Below, piece by piece: positions 22,670 to 33,639 of a stretch of DNA of 64,000 bases. The stretch is from NCBI GenBank assembly GCA_964034945.1, contig OZ035960.1, positions 71,566,652 to 71,630,651 on the forward strand, given 5' to 3'. Each line of letters opens with the position of its first letter. Position 1 is the first letter of the stretch. The notes below the pieces were generated by a model. It did not search any database and was not told the origin of the DNA. It was given only the letters and a program-made list of their open reading frames with translations. This DNA is from Chrysopilus asiliformis (lineage: Eukaryota > Arthropoda > Insecta > Diptera > Rhagionidae). A program made the position numbers and the translations under genes.

Positions 22670-22995
22670 GGCCGGCTTGGGGCCAGATTTTATAGTGGCC
22701 TGACGGAGCTTGGCAACCACCCACTCGAGGATAGTTGAGCTTCATCAACAAGTCGGACTGGTTCAAATAGGATCAGCAAGTTTGATGAAAGGTCTTATGA
22801 GTACCGAAGACATCACAATGGGCCTGTAGGCCTCCGAGTGTAGCGCTGTGCTCACACCTGGGCGCGCGCGGTCTTGTCTACCTAACCTAACCTAACACTA
22901 CCCATACCCGGCCAATTCGACAAGCCGCTAGACGACTGTCGTTGGCAAGGCAAAATGAAGTTGATCAAAGACTTTGATGAAGAATCAAAGATTCC

Positions 22996-23256
22996 TTGGT
23001 CATCTCCTATGGTTCTAGTATAGAAAAAGGATGGCAGCACCAGATTTTGAATAGACTATCGTCAAACAACGTTACAAAGAGAAATATACACTCATTGCCA
23101 AGAATACACGACACCCCAGACACTTTGGCTGGAGCAAAGTGGTTTAGTACACTCGATCTCAAAAGTGGATACTGGCAGGTAGGAATTCATAATGCCGACA
23201 AGGAAAAGACGGTATTCTCTACTGGCAACGGACTGTGGCAATTCAAAACGTCATAA
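22996..23256 (+). pseudogene. Gypsy reverse transcriptase fragment
   Basis: Residues HSLPRIHDTPDTLAGAKWFS, then TLDLKSGYWQVGI and FSTGNGLWQFK are the finger/palm region of gypsy reverse transcriptase; the YXDD active site downstream is lost. The frame starts just after the non-LTR insertion. Confidence 0.7.
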
Positions 23257-23407
23257 CTTTCTGTCTGTGCAACGCGCCAGCTACGTTCGAGAGGTAGATG
23301 GAATACGTTTCGAAAGGATTGCATTGGTAAATCTGCCTCGTATAAGCTCAGTTAAATTATTTAGAACCTTGCCTGCTTGATCACATTCGATTGTATCGCT
23401 GTGGACA

Positions 23408-23719
23408 TTGCGGATCCGTTTCCAATTACGGACGACAGAAACACATAATGGTTGTAATGCACTTTTTCACCAAATAGCCGGAAGCTTATGCCATATCAAA
23501 TCCAAATGCACGGACTGTAGCCAAAATGCTGGCATCGAGTTGGGTCAGCCGATATGGAATCCGGCGCGAACTCCTTCTGACCAGGGCCAAAATTTCGAAT
23601 CCCAGACGTTTCGGAAGGTCTGCAAACTTCTAGGAATTAACAAAGCTTGCACAACACCATTACCAGATGGTATGGTTGAGAGATTTAACAGAACACTAAT
23701 CGGGGCCTATCGGAAATAG
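23408..23719 (+). pseudogene. Gypsy integrase fragment
   Basis: Residues SDQGQNFESQTFRKVCKLLG, then NKACTTPLPDGMVERFNRTL correspond to the integrase core around the second Asp and the catalytic Glu region (usually DQG..FES...., TTPYHPQSDG.VERFNRTL). The zinc-binding domain is missing and the frame stops shortly after. Confidence 0.65.
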
Positions 23720-24318
23720 TCAAGGTACGTGATTAGAACCGGCAGATGCCACTCTTTCTTATGGCATATCGCACAGCAAAGCATGACTCCACGAGCTAAA
23801 CTCAGTCGCAAGTACTTTTCGGAAGAGAAATGCGTCTACCTTGATACATACTATTGAGGCAGTACTGTTGAGCAACCTCTCCTAACTACTGATGAGTACG
23901 TGTACAGCTTTCGGGAGTAAATACATCAAGTAAATGAAGAGACCCGCAAACAAATCAGACTAGTATGTGACATGATGAACACGGGATACAACCAGCAAGA
24001 CAACACATTCAGCGAGAATGACTTTGAGTAGCTCTATAACCCTAAACAGAGAAAATAAAAGAGCCGCCTCAAGCTACAACATTGGGAAGGACCCTATAGA
24101 GTCGTAACCCGCTTAAATGACGTCGTTTACAGAAACCAGCAAGGCATACGAGGAAAGTCAAGGTCGTTGATGCTAGGAACTAGCATTCATCTAAGAGGGC
24201 TGTGAATCGGCAGCATCATTATACACTATTTTCGGCACAGCGGTAACTCGAGTCATCAGAACACCAATATTCGAACAAAATGGCGACGCACTAGAGCAAA
24301 AGTTTAAGTTGTGATTGT

Positions 24319-24640
24319 TTAACCCTTTCGCGGACACCACTTCTTAGACCGCGCTACCCAGAATGTCACACGTCGTGGTGTTCGGGCAATCACACAAAAG
24401 AAAAAAAAACATTTCCAGGAATAATTTCTCTTTCTGTGTATTTGTATCGACGCTACGACATTATTTTGCAATTTGAAGGGACACCAAATACTTACAATCC
24501 ATATATTTCGTGACGGCTTTAACCGTCGTGATTTTTTGAGTAAAACAATATTTGACGTGTTCTAGGTTCTAAATGTGTCCCACCAAAAACCAATGTATAC
24601 ACATGACGTGTGTACACGTTATTGTCAATTAAAGGGTTAA
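24319..24640. mobile_element. TTAA MITE in the 3' LTR, 322 bp
   Basis: TTAACCCTTTCGCGGACACC opens and ...AATTAAAGGGTTAA closes the element. The 5' LTR of the same retrotransposon reads gtgattcTTTAAgaaact at the same place (about 19,107), with a single TTAA and no insertion. Ends starting CCCTTT are piggyBac-like. Confidence 0.8.
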
Positions 24641-24725
24641 GAAACTGAAATCAAGACATTTATTTATTAATTTTCTCATGTTATATTTTAAAAATATCTA
24701 AACGAGCTCATTCAAGCCCGTTACA

Positions 24726-25990
24726 CATGTAATTCACTAAGAAAAATTCTGATTTTTTAATGGCATCAATAAAACAATCTCTGAAACGTTCATTCAGTAA
24801 TTCCATTGCATTGTGTTAGTGGTTGTGAATAATTTTATGATATATGGGTTAAAAGGGATGTGACAGGTTATCTTAAGACCTAAAACACGCTCTTTGGTGC
24901 CAGTAATCTCCCCTGAAAGGTCCATCCAAATCGGCTCAGTGGCTCTCTAGTTATAGGCGAACAGACAGAAAAACAAAAAGCAATATATATAAATCGAGAA
25001 AAACAAACAGCAATATATATAAATCGAATAAAACAAAAAGTAATATATATAAATCGATAAAAACAAAAAGCAATACATATTGGTAATAAAAATATCAGTT
25101 GTGGTCAACACAAAACTTTCTTCTACAAAATCTACGACCATGCGCAATTTACGCTAGAGCCCTGTCGCGTTGTCAACCTAAGACGACCTCCCAATAAATT
25201 CTTGGTTTATTCAAAAATATCAAAAACATACCAAATTTGAGATAACTTGAGAACGGTAAAAGATATCAATTTACGGTAAATGGCAAAAATGTAAAAAATT
25301 TTAACATCTCCAATTCTTCCTTAAAGTAATTTGTCGAAAAACCGTTAGTTTGCAATTAATTTGCAAAAACATATTTTTTTATATGTTAATCTAAGTATCT
25401 CAATAACGGTAAAAGATAACGGATAACGGTCAAAGACAAAATTATGCAGAATGCCATTCTCATTAATTCACTTCATACATTCAGTCAGCAAAAACCCGTT
25501 AGTTTTCGAGATAATCGCAAAAAACTGTTTTTTTGGAAATAACGGTTTATCTCGATAACCGGTGGAGATATCGAGTTATAGCTAAAGACAAAAGTGTGGG
25601 AAATTTTATTTTCTCCAAGTTTTGTCATACTTAAGGCCACTAAAAAACGCGTAGTTTGGGAGTAAATCGAGAAAAACGAAATTGCGATTTTTGAAAAACC
25701 GCCATTTTAGATACTTCCGGTTAACGGATTTCCACCAAAAGTTGATAGGATCGTCCCATTTCAGGACCCAACATGCCTATAAAATTTCATGGCGCTAGCT
25801 CTATTAGTTTTTGAGAAATCTTGTACACAGGCTGACAGACAGACTGACAGACAGACTGACAGACAGACTGACAGACAGACTGACAGACTGACAGACAGAA
25901 AGACATTTTTTAAATATGACTCCAATCGACTCAGGAGTGATCGGGAAATGTTTTTTAGGCAAAATTAAGAGGTCGAAATTTTTCATGAAT
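24726..25990. repeat. Noncoding repeats incl. 30-bp minisatellite and GACA microsatellite
   Basis: Four 30-bp units (caatatatataaatcga-type, at 24,981, 25,011, 25,041 and 25,071) are followed by about 700 bases in which 'aacggtaaaagataac' and 'gttagttt...aaaa' words recur imperfectly at roughly 100-bp spacing. A gacagacagact microsatellite lies at 25,830-25,900. No coding signal. Confidence 0.5.
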
Positions 25991-25996
25991 ACAATC

Positions 25997-27605
25997 TATA
26001 TATTTAAAAGGCAAAGCGATTTTGTATGGATTTCTTTCGACAGAGCTCCTGGAGTTCCTATTGAACCGATTTTGATGATTTTTTTTTTAAATGAAAGCTC
26101 TATAGCTGTAGATATGTCCGTTTTACTTTTTTCCCCATTTTTAATAATACTTTATTAGTAATTTGCCTTTCAAAATTATAAATATGCCGCTAACTAAGTC
26201 TTCAATGTTAAAACGACATTTCGTACTGTTCGATTAGTGCAGTGAGTTAGAAGTTGGACTACCATGCGCCAGGCCCGGGTTCAATTCTTATCGATGACAA
26301 ATTCTTTTTTTTTTTCTTTTCAAATTTTTTTTTTGATTTTTTTACTTTTATTAATATATTATTACTTAATTTATCTTTAAGTTTACATTTTTACTCCTAA
26401 ATAAGTGTTAGACTACAATGCGCCAGATGTGCGGGTTCGATTCCGAGTGGTGACAAAATGTTTTTTTTTAAATTTTTTTTTTGACCTTAAATTACTTATT
26501 TTATTTACATATATTATACTTCTTTAGGCGCGTTGGGTGATTTTTGGATGGGTAAAATCTCATGAGTTCGCGTCACTTTAACAGCTTAAGAATGCTGTGA
26601 TTCGCTTTCATTTGATTTTTTTATACAGAAAAAATTGATTTTTTTTTGGTAGACAGTACAGAGCAAAATAAAATTAGCGAGGAAATTTCTGAACAGCACG
26701 TGACTTTGTTATACAACAAAAAATCGATTTTTTTTTTGGAAAATTTCATACGGCAAAATAAAATGAGACAGAAAATCTCTGAACAGCGCGTGACTTTGTT
26801 ATACAACAAAAAATTAAATATCTAGCCATTTTTTGTATAAGAATATCATGTGCTGCTCAGGAATTCAAACCTTAGTATACATAATTGACTTTTATTTAAA
26901 ATTTACTGTTTATTAGCATATATTTTCGAAATTTCAGGTTAAAAAATATATAGGCATAAATACACGACAAAATTACCTTACATATATTATTGTTTTCACT
27001 TCTGTTGGCAGTCCCCAATGACTGCCTGTTTTTTTATTACTTAATTTATCTTTAAAATTTATATTCTTACTACTGAATAAGTGTAAACTACATCGCGCCA
27101 GGTACGGGTTCAATTCTGAGCGGTGGCAAAATATTTTTTTTTTATTTTTTTTTTGTTGAAATTGAGTTTTTTAAACGTAAAATTAAGAATATCTGTTACG
27201 CATCGTCTTTTATTGGAAAAAGTGAAAACCATCTTCTCTATATATAAAATCGTTTAACCTGACGCCCAGCCCAAACCCCTGAAGATAGAGACTTGAAACT
27301 TTCAGAATATGTCCCAACCATCGCGTAGGCGCTCACTAAGGCGAGATTTTCCGAAATTTTACCCCTAAGGGGGTGAACGGGGAGTAAAGGGGGTTTGGGT
27401 GTTTTTAAACCGTGATTTTCGCCATGAATCCTGCTCAATAGGAGGCTGAAAAGTATCACTCGGGGATTTTTGGGGTCGCTGATCACGAATCCGGTTAGAT
27501 TTTCAAAATTCAAAACGGAAGGTCCTGTAAGGATAATGCAAATATCCGTTTTCCCATTTTTTCCGGGAAAAATGTCATTAGGGGGTTATCGGGGTCGCTG
27601 ATCAC
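25997..27605 (+). mobile_element. Helitron family B, head-to-tail copy 1
   Basis: Begins TCTATATATTTAAAAGGCAA, a Helitron-type 5' end (TC then TA-rich), and is followed at 27,606 by the same sequence, i.e. the next copy. It contains two or three tRNA-like modules, tandem 'ttgttatacaacaaaaaatcg' blocks (26,620-26,820), a second TCTATATATAAAATCG word at 27,239, and one 122-bp-type unit (27,480-27,600). No Rep/helicase coding is present, so it is non-autonomous. Confidence 0.6.
26225..26460 (+). repeat. tRNA-like modules within Helitron B
   Basis: Two modules: one ending tgcgccaggcccgggttcaat (26,266-26,286 region) and one with gcgccagatgtgcgggttcg then attccgagtggtg (26,420-26,452). GGGTTCGATTCC matches the Pol III B box / T arm. 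They are repeated at 27,815-28,030, in reverse at 13,690-13,910, and a third type (gcgccaggtacgggttcaat) lies at 27,096 and 29,232. They do not form a full cloverleaf by eye. Confidence 0.4.
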
Positions 27606-27607
27606 GA

Positions 27608-29680
27608 ATCTATATATTTAAAAGGCAAAGCGATTTTGTTTGGATTTCTTTCCGCAGAGCTCCAGCGGCTCCGATTTCGATGATCCTTTTTTAAATGAAA
27701 GCTCTATAGCTGTAGATATTTTAATAATACTTTATTAGTAATTTGCCTTTCAAAATTATAAATATGCCGCTAACTAAGTCTTCAATGTTAAAACGACATT
27801 TCGTACTGTTCGATTAGTGCAGTGAGTTAGAAGTTGGACTACCATGCGCCAGGCACCGGTTCGATTCCTATCGGTGCAAAATTCTTTTTTTTTCTTTTCC
27901 ATTTTTTTTTGTTGATCTATTTACTTTTTTTAATATTTTATTACTTAATTTATCTTTAAGTTTACATTTTTACTCCTGAATAAGTGTTAGACTAAAATGC
28001 GCCAGATGTGCGGGTTCGATTCCGAGTGGTGGCAAAATGTTTTTTTTTTTAATTTTTTTTTTGACCTTAAATTATTTATTTTATTTATATTATACTTCGT
28101 TAGGCGCGTTGTGCGATTTTTGGATGGGTAAAACCTTGAGTTCGCGTCACCGACATGCTAATTTAACAGCTTAACCCATTTTTCGCCGCTCTTAGACGCG
28201 TGGGAATTTTTCCATCAAAATTCGTGTGGAAGCTACTTTTGGGTCGAATATGACTTTCAAAAAGTTTCAGAATTTTCCGACCCACAGTTTTCCGGAAAAT
28301 TGTGGTAAAAATTCTTAACCACGACAAATAGCCAATACTCTGATATGCTCAATATGTGGTATTTTTTCCAGAAAAACGTGAAAATTTTTATTGATTTTGG
28401 AATAAAAATGATCTAAGGGCTCAACCCCTTACCGCTTTGCGGTACATTCTTCGAAAAAATAAACAAAAATGTGAAAAAAGGTTTTGTAATACGAATTCTT
28501 ACCAATGGCGAGAAACGAGTATTTTTACGTTTCTGGGAGGGTTTTTGTCTGTTTTGTGGCCAAAAATGGGAAAATCCAATTACCCAATCAACGAAAAAGT
28601 AATTTGATGAGCTTTGATGAATATTCAAAGTTGTGGTAAGAATTCTTACCGGGTGGCGAATAAATGGGTTAAGAATGCTGATTTGCTTTCATTTGATTTT
28701 TTTATACAGAAAAAATCGGTTTTTTTTTTGAAGACTGTATAGAGCAAAATAAAATGAGACAGAAAATTTCTGAACAGCACGTGACTTTGTTATACAGCAA
28801 AAAATCGATTTGTTTTTTTGGAAAATATACAGCAAAATAAAATGAGACAGAAAATAACAAAAAATCGATTTTTTTTGAAAAATATATACAGCAAAATAAA
28901 ATTACACAGAAAATTTCTGAACAGCACGTGGCATTCTTATACAGAAAGAATTAAATATCTGTAGCTATTTGTTGTATAAGAAAATCATGTGCTGCTCAGG
29001 AATTCAAACCTTAATATGCATATTGACTTTTATTTGACATTTACTGCTTATTAGCATATATTTTCAAAATTTCAGGTTAAAAAATATATAGGCATAAATA
29101 CACGACAAAATTACCTTACATATATTATTGTTTTCACTTCTGTTGGCAGTCCCCAATGACTGCCTGTTTTTTATTACTTCATTTATCTTTAAAATTTATA
29201 TTCTTACTACTGAATAAGTGTAAACTACATCGCGCCAGGTACGGGTTCAATTCTAAGCGGTGGCAAAATATTTTTTTTTGTTGAAATTGAGTCTTTATTG
29301 GAAAAAGTGAAAACCATCTGCTCTATATATAAAATCGTTTAACCTGACGCCCAGCCCAAACCCCTCAAGATAGAGACTTGAAACTTTCAGAATATGTCCC
29401 AACCATCGAGATTTTTAGAAATTTTATAGCTAAGGGGGTGAACGGGAGGTAAAGGGTGTTTGGGTGTTTTTAAACCGTGATTTTCGCCATGAATCCTGCT
29501 CAATAGGAGGCTGAAAAGTACCACTCGGGGATTTTTGGGGTCGCTGATCACGAATCCGGTGTTAGATTTTCAAAATTCATAACGGAAGGTCCTGTAAGGA
29601 TAATGCAAATATCCGTTTTCCCATTTTTCCGGGAAAAAATGTCATTAGGGGGTTTTCGGGGTTGCTGATCACGAATCTAT
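27608..29680 (+). mobile_element. Helitron family B, head-to-tail copy 2
   Basis: Same order as copy 1, with tRNA-like modules at 27,815-28,030 and the 122-bp-type unit at 29,530-29,670. It is longer because a 502-bp TTAA MITE (28,171-28,672) is inserted. A third copy starts immediately afterwards (29,684). Confidence 0.6.
28171..28672. mobile_element. TTAA MITE, 502 bp, with two empty sites
   Basis: TTAACCCATTTTTCGCCGC and the mirrored GGCGAATAAATGGGTTAA bound the element. The same position in copy 1 (26,584: cagcTTAAgaatgc) and in the inverted copy (13,556) has one TTAA and no insertion. The interior contains ccgctttgcgg and ttcttacc words; no gene. Confidence 0.85.
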
Positions 29681-29683
29681 ATA

Positions 29684-29762
29684 TTTAAAAGGCAAAGCGA
29701 TTTTGTTTGGATTTCTTTCCGCAGAGCTCCAGCGGCTCCGATTTTGATGATCCTTATTTTAA
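29684..29762 (+). mobile_element. Helitron family B, truncated copy 3
   Basis: Only the first about 80 bases (ctatatatttaaaaggcaaagc onward) remain before a HINE end. Confidence 0.6.
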
Positions 29763-29996
29763 AACATAACAAAAGCTATAATTGCCAATCTAACAATTAT
29801 TGAAAACCCGTATGGTGATATTCGTATCTAAATTCGAACAGTTGTTAAAACAAGATTTTTTAAAATTTATTCCAATCGGATTTTGATGTATGGGAGTTTT
29901 ATGTAGAATCATATCCTAAGTAACTTTTGTTCTTGCACTTTTTTGATAAGATACACAGTTTTTGAGATATTCACAAAAAACATTTTCGTTTGTATA
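29763..29996 (-). mobile_element. Truncated HINE (minus)
   Basis: Has the cataacaaaagctataattg end, the inverse terminal motif and about 230 bases, then switches at about 29,997 to 117 bases of unassigned sequence before a second partial HINE. Confidence 0.65.
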
Positions 29997-30113
29997 TCGT
30001 CATCAACTCAAGCTCTGACTGGTCAATTATAAAATCTCTGCGATGAAAAATCCCAAGTCAAGACACGGTTTTAGCTTGCCCGTGAGGAGGCTGAAAAACT
30101 AATTGGGTATTAG

Positions 30114-30548
30114 AGTGTTTAGAATGATAAAAAAAATTGAATTTAGCATGTCCGTCCGTCCGTCTGTCCGTCCGTCACTCTGTGGCGCGGACTGCGGGCG
30201 CACGGATTGAGCTACAGACTTTAATTTTTAAGCAGATGCGTTTTTCGTAAAATGCGAGGCTAAGTTCGTTCATGGGCAAAAATGAACCATTAGGGGGTAC
30301 CCCCCATACGAACGAAAACGTTTTTTGCGAATATCTCAAAAACATCTTATCTAAAAAGTCCAAGAACAAAAGTTATTTAGGATATGATTCTAAATAAAAC
30401 TCCCATACATCAAAGTCCTATTGGAACAAATTTTAAAAAATCTTATTAGAAAGTTTGACTTCAAACTGGAATTTTGATACAACTGTTCGAATTTTGATAG
30501 GAATATCACAATAGGAATATCACAAGGAATATTATAGGTTTTGTTATG
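30114..30548 (+). mobile_element. Truncated HINE (plus)
   Basis: Starts mid-element (gtgtttagaatgataaaaaa), includes the gtccgtccgtctgtccgtcc microsatellite, and ends tgttatg; the hairpin region is eroded. Confidence 0.65.
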
Positions 30549-31868
30549 CTTAAAATTTATGTTTGTACATCTGTCTGTATGTCGGTCGGTATTTCTGTCT
30601 GTTTGACTGAATGTTTGTTCCGGCATCACGCAAAAACGGCGCGGCCGATTTTGATCAAACTTTGCACACAGGTACAGTTATTGACAAGAATAAAGGATAT
30701 GATTCTTTTTGATGTCAATCCCCGTTTCTTCTGATATCTCTTACTCAAGGGTGTCGGATCCAGTTTAATAGCAACTCCTTTCCCTCCCTTGAAACCTCTT
30801 TATGCGCTTAAGGGTTTCGGATCCGATTTTCACCATGAGAGAGGTCAGCCCGCAGGGAAAATTTTTGCTCACTAATATCTACCCCTCCTTTTTATGTATA
30901 GCTAACGATGGTATCTTTTTTCGGACAAAAAACAGTATATTTCACCTAAAAATTTAAAAAAGCAGTAAATCGATTTGAAAAAACAGTATTTTTCGCAGTA
31001 TAAATTTTATTCAATGAAAATTTGTGTCTTTGCTCTTAATTTCGACATTTTTATTCTTTTAAATTAATAATGGAAAGCAAAATCAAAGTAACGCGTTCTG
31101 AAGAAGGATGAATAATGACAAGACAGTAATCGATGGGGAAAGGAAGAAGCGAATCTATATGACATGTTGCCATAAATACTTCGCTGTTCGTCGTTTGAAT
31201 GTATTTACACTTGCCATGTGTTGCCACTGTTTTGTGTTGCCACTGACGTTTTGCATTGCTATTAATAAATTTGAATTTCGAAACGTTAAAGAATTAAAGT
31301 TTTCTGAGTATTTAAATACAGTATTTTGGGGAAAAAAGCAATTATGCAGTATTGGAGTCTGAAAAACAATATAATACTGCGAAAAACAGTATAGATACCA
31401 TCGTTATGTATAGCCCTCACCTGCTATCTTCTGCAATTCTAAAGGGATTTGGTGCTTCAATGTATGACATGAATTAAAAAGAATAACATTTCCCACAATA
31501 TTGTCTTTCCCCGTGTGGATAACCACCTTTTACCGTTATTGAATATATTGTAAGTAAACAGTACGATTTTGTAATACACCGTTGAGTCACAAAGAAAAAT
31601 GTCTCTAAAAAAATTTCCCTTTTTTGGGTTAACTATATGCATTTGACTCGAGGCCGAAGGCCGAGTAAAGAGGAAGGCGAGAGCTGAAATATATTTAAAT
31701 AATTTTACGTAACATCTCCATACATCAAATTCCAACAATTCAAGCGCGAGGGGCGAGGCCGAAGGCCGAGTAGTTGTGGAGGCCGTAGGCCGACGGTGGC
31801 AGGGAGGCCGAAGGCCGACCTGCGGAAGGGGGATGAACCGCGAAGCGGTTCGGGGCGCAGCCCCTAGT
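30541..31868. repeat. Arm 2 of large inverted repeat
   Basis: Reverse-complement partner of 8,799-10,600. It ends in the same GC-rich hairpin cluster (31,757-31,866) and lacks the HINE present in arm 1. The plus-strand frame at 31,108-31,362 corresponds to the 122-codon frame of arm 1 but is shifted after about 80 codons. Confidence 0.7.
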
Positions 31869-31989
31869 ACTTTATTATACTCCGTAGAAGAAAGTAAAAA
31901 GGAACCTTGGGTTCCCTGGTCTAAAACCAGAGCGGAAATAACTGAAATACCATTTGCGCGGAATAGTTGGTGAATCCAGATTGACGTAT

Positions 31990-32236
31990 GAAGGGATGTC
32001 AACGCTGTTATGTCGAACCTAGGCTCTGATTTCTAGACCTCTAATTCAACAGGATAAGGACGACGAGTGGCTTGATGTTTTGATACCAATGCATTTCTTA
32101 ATTTAAAGATCGATGGTTGCAGTACCTGATACTTATTTGAACACAGCTAATATTAATTACTTACGGCGGCAATATGTCCAGAAACTTTCTCAAGCGTTCT
32201 GGAAGCACTATTTGGCCGAAATGCAACGGCGCGATC
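31990..32236 (+). pseudogene. BEL/Pao integrase C-terminal fragment (part 1)
   Basis: In shifting frames one reads MSTLLCR, LISRPL, DVLIPMHFLI and, cleanly, NYLRRQYVQKLSQAFWKHYL then AEMQRR. This is the end of the BEL/Pao integrase core (usually LSTLLCQIEA..NSRPL, L.P.HFLIG, L.RW..VQ...QFW..W..EYL..LQ). It is cut at 32,236 by a TIR element and resumes at 40,195 with RPKWRRDIANI-type sequence. Several stops make it a pseudogene. Confidence 0.65.
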
Positions 32237-32623
32237 GTTTTCTATTGGTCTAAATTCCATATCTTTTGATCCATTGAAAGTTTTTAAATGCGTTTTTTTA
32301 TTAAATAGAAGAGTTTTCAAGCTTTATTTATCATAAAGTTTCATCAAAATCGGATAACTAGTTTCTGCGGTATTGTCAAATAAAACTCAACTTTTTATGT
32401 TCTGTTCATTCTTACGTAGGAAAGTAGTTGTTTTGATTTAAATAATTTAGAAATATCATAAAATATGATTTTTTGTTACTATTATTCAATTTTTGTGAAA
32501 TTCTAAAAGTAGTTAAACATAGTATATTTATTGTTAAAGTAGATTTTATTAGGAACACCAAATTAAATAACAATTAAACTAAAATTGGTTTACCATACAG
32601 ATTTCATTAACATCGATCGTTAA

Positions 32624-32965
32624 TTAAATTTTGTCTAGGGGTAATTCTTGTATTTCATCTATAATTTGAGAGGGGTTGTTTGTATCATGTAGTAACTTTA
32701 TAGCTTCTTCATCTAATTCCAAATGTGGCGATTTCCATTGGTGTCTAATGCTCGAAACGAATGGGTCTGATGTTACGAGCAATATGTTAAATAAGTTTTC
32801 ATTTGCGCTATTCCTTGACATTTTCCTGGTGTTATGTTCTCTGAAATACCTGTAGTCTTTATTTCTTTTTTCTTGAGCTTCTTCTGATAGATCTCCAAGT
32901 GGTAGTAGATTATTTCTGATGATGTCTTCCCAATCATATAATATATTGTGGACTGTTTGTGGCAT
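32624..32965 (-). CDS. 113-residue transposase-like C-terminal protein (copy L)
   Basis: Starts MPQTVHNILYDWEDIIRN, then LPLGDLSEEAQEKRNKDYRY and REHNTRKMSRNSANENLFN, ends EIQELPLDKI. The protein is identical to that in copy R (46,373-46,714). The SEEAQEKRNKD...RKMSR pattern resembles the tail of insect transposase-like proteins I have seen, but I cannot name the family and no DDE residues are identifiable here. It is basic-acidic with no membrane segment. It sits about 0.4 kb from the element end, as a C-terminal exon would. Two identical open copies suggest recent duplication rather than proof of function. Confidence 0.45.
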   Translation of the reverse strand: MPQTVHNILYDWEDIIRNNLLPLGDLSEEAQEKRNKDYRYFREHNTRKMSRNSANENLFNILLVTSDPFVSSIRHQWKSPHLELDEEAIKLLHDTNNPSQIIDEIQELPLDKI

Positions 32966-33639
32966 ATTTCTCCATGGGTAATTCTTGTTATATATATGTG
33001 TTTGGGGAAAACCCTCGATTTATTTGCAGAGATATGTGGACTTTATAGTACATAAGTTATCCTTGTTACGTGTAATTAAGAATCAAATTTCCAGCACAAT
33101 AATTATCAAATCAACATATTATGTGCACCTGTGTAGCACACCTAGATGTCATAAAACTGTCAGCTATGAGAAACCTGCATGCGATAAAACTCTCGGCTAT
33201 GACTTATATGTGTGTAGAGTTGCTGTTCGGGAATTTCTCGACGGGATTTCTCGAGAAATTTTCAAGATTTTCTATCCCGAATCTCGAGAATTAAAGTTTT
33301 TAACATTTCGGGAAATCCCGAATCTCGAGAATTAAAATTTTCATCATTTCGGGAAATCCCGAATCTGGAGAATGTGATTTTCTCGGGAAATCCGCAACTC
33401 TATATGTGTGTCATAACACTTTCAATGCAGGTCATAAAATTATAAAAATACAAAGATTGACGTCTAAGAGCAGGTTTTAACCAGCCAGCATTTTATAACA
33501 CTTCGAAATTGTATTAAATAAAATATATCACTACTTTGCTTTCCTGTTTTTTACATAAAACTTGCATATCCTACATTAATTGCTTAACGTTTTTTGTATA
33601 AATTTTAGAATGCCAAAAAACCATAAATAACATAAATAT

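Larger units (their letters stand above)
21316..22893 (+). mobile_element. 5'-truncated non-LTR retrotransposon, 13-bp target duplication
   Basis: AACACTACCCATA occurs at 21,303-21,315 and again at 22,894-22,906, bracketing the insertion. The insert begins inside a reverse transcriptase (LGLILDSKLSWK, frame from about 21,370), and ends in three CCTAA units. The structure is that of 5'-truncated insertion by target-primed reverse transcription. The RNase H domain and C-terminal cysteine knuckle suggest an I/LOA-type clade (family knowledge; clade not proven). Confidence 0.8.
18716..24725 (+). mobile_element. Degenerate gypsy-class LTR retrotransposon
   Basis: The 5' LTR (about 18,716-19,204, TGTATATAG... 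to ...GCCCGTTA, with a gctgcataaatag promoter-like word) and the 3' LTR (24,201-24,725, TGTGAATCGG... to ...CCCGTTACA) share cggcagcatc, cggtaactcgag and catttatttattaatttt. The 3' copy lacks roughly 280 bases present in the 5' copy and carries a TTAA MITE. Between them are broken pieces of gag (about 19,250-20,150), protease region (about 20,700-20,900), reverse transcriptase (22,910-23,260) and integrase (23,400-23,720), all with stops and frameshifts. A non-LTR element interrupts it at 21,316-22,893. Confidence 0.7.

Noticed and set aside
22881..22898. CCTAA repeats as an interstitial telomere
   Set aside because: Only about three units, located exactly at the 3' end of a non-LTR insertion with a target duplication.
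26225..26460. True tRNA genes
   Set aside because: B-box-like words are present but no complete cloverleaf or acceptor stem could be traced, and the modules are repeated within a transposon.
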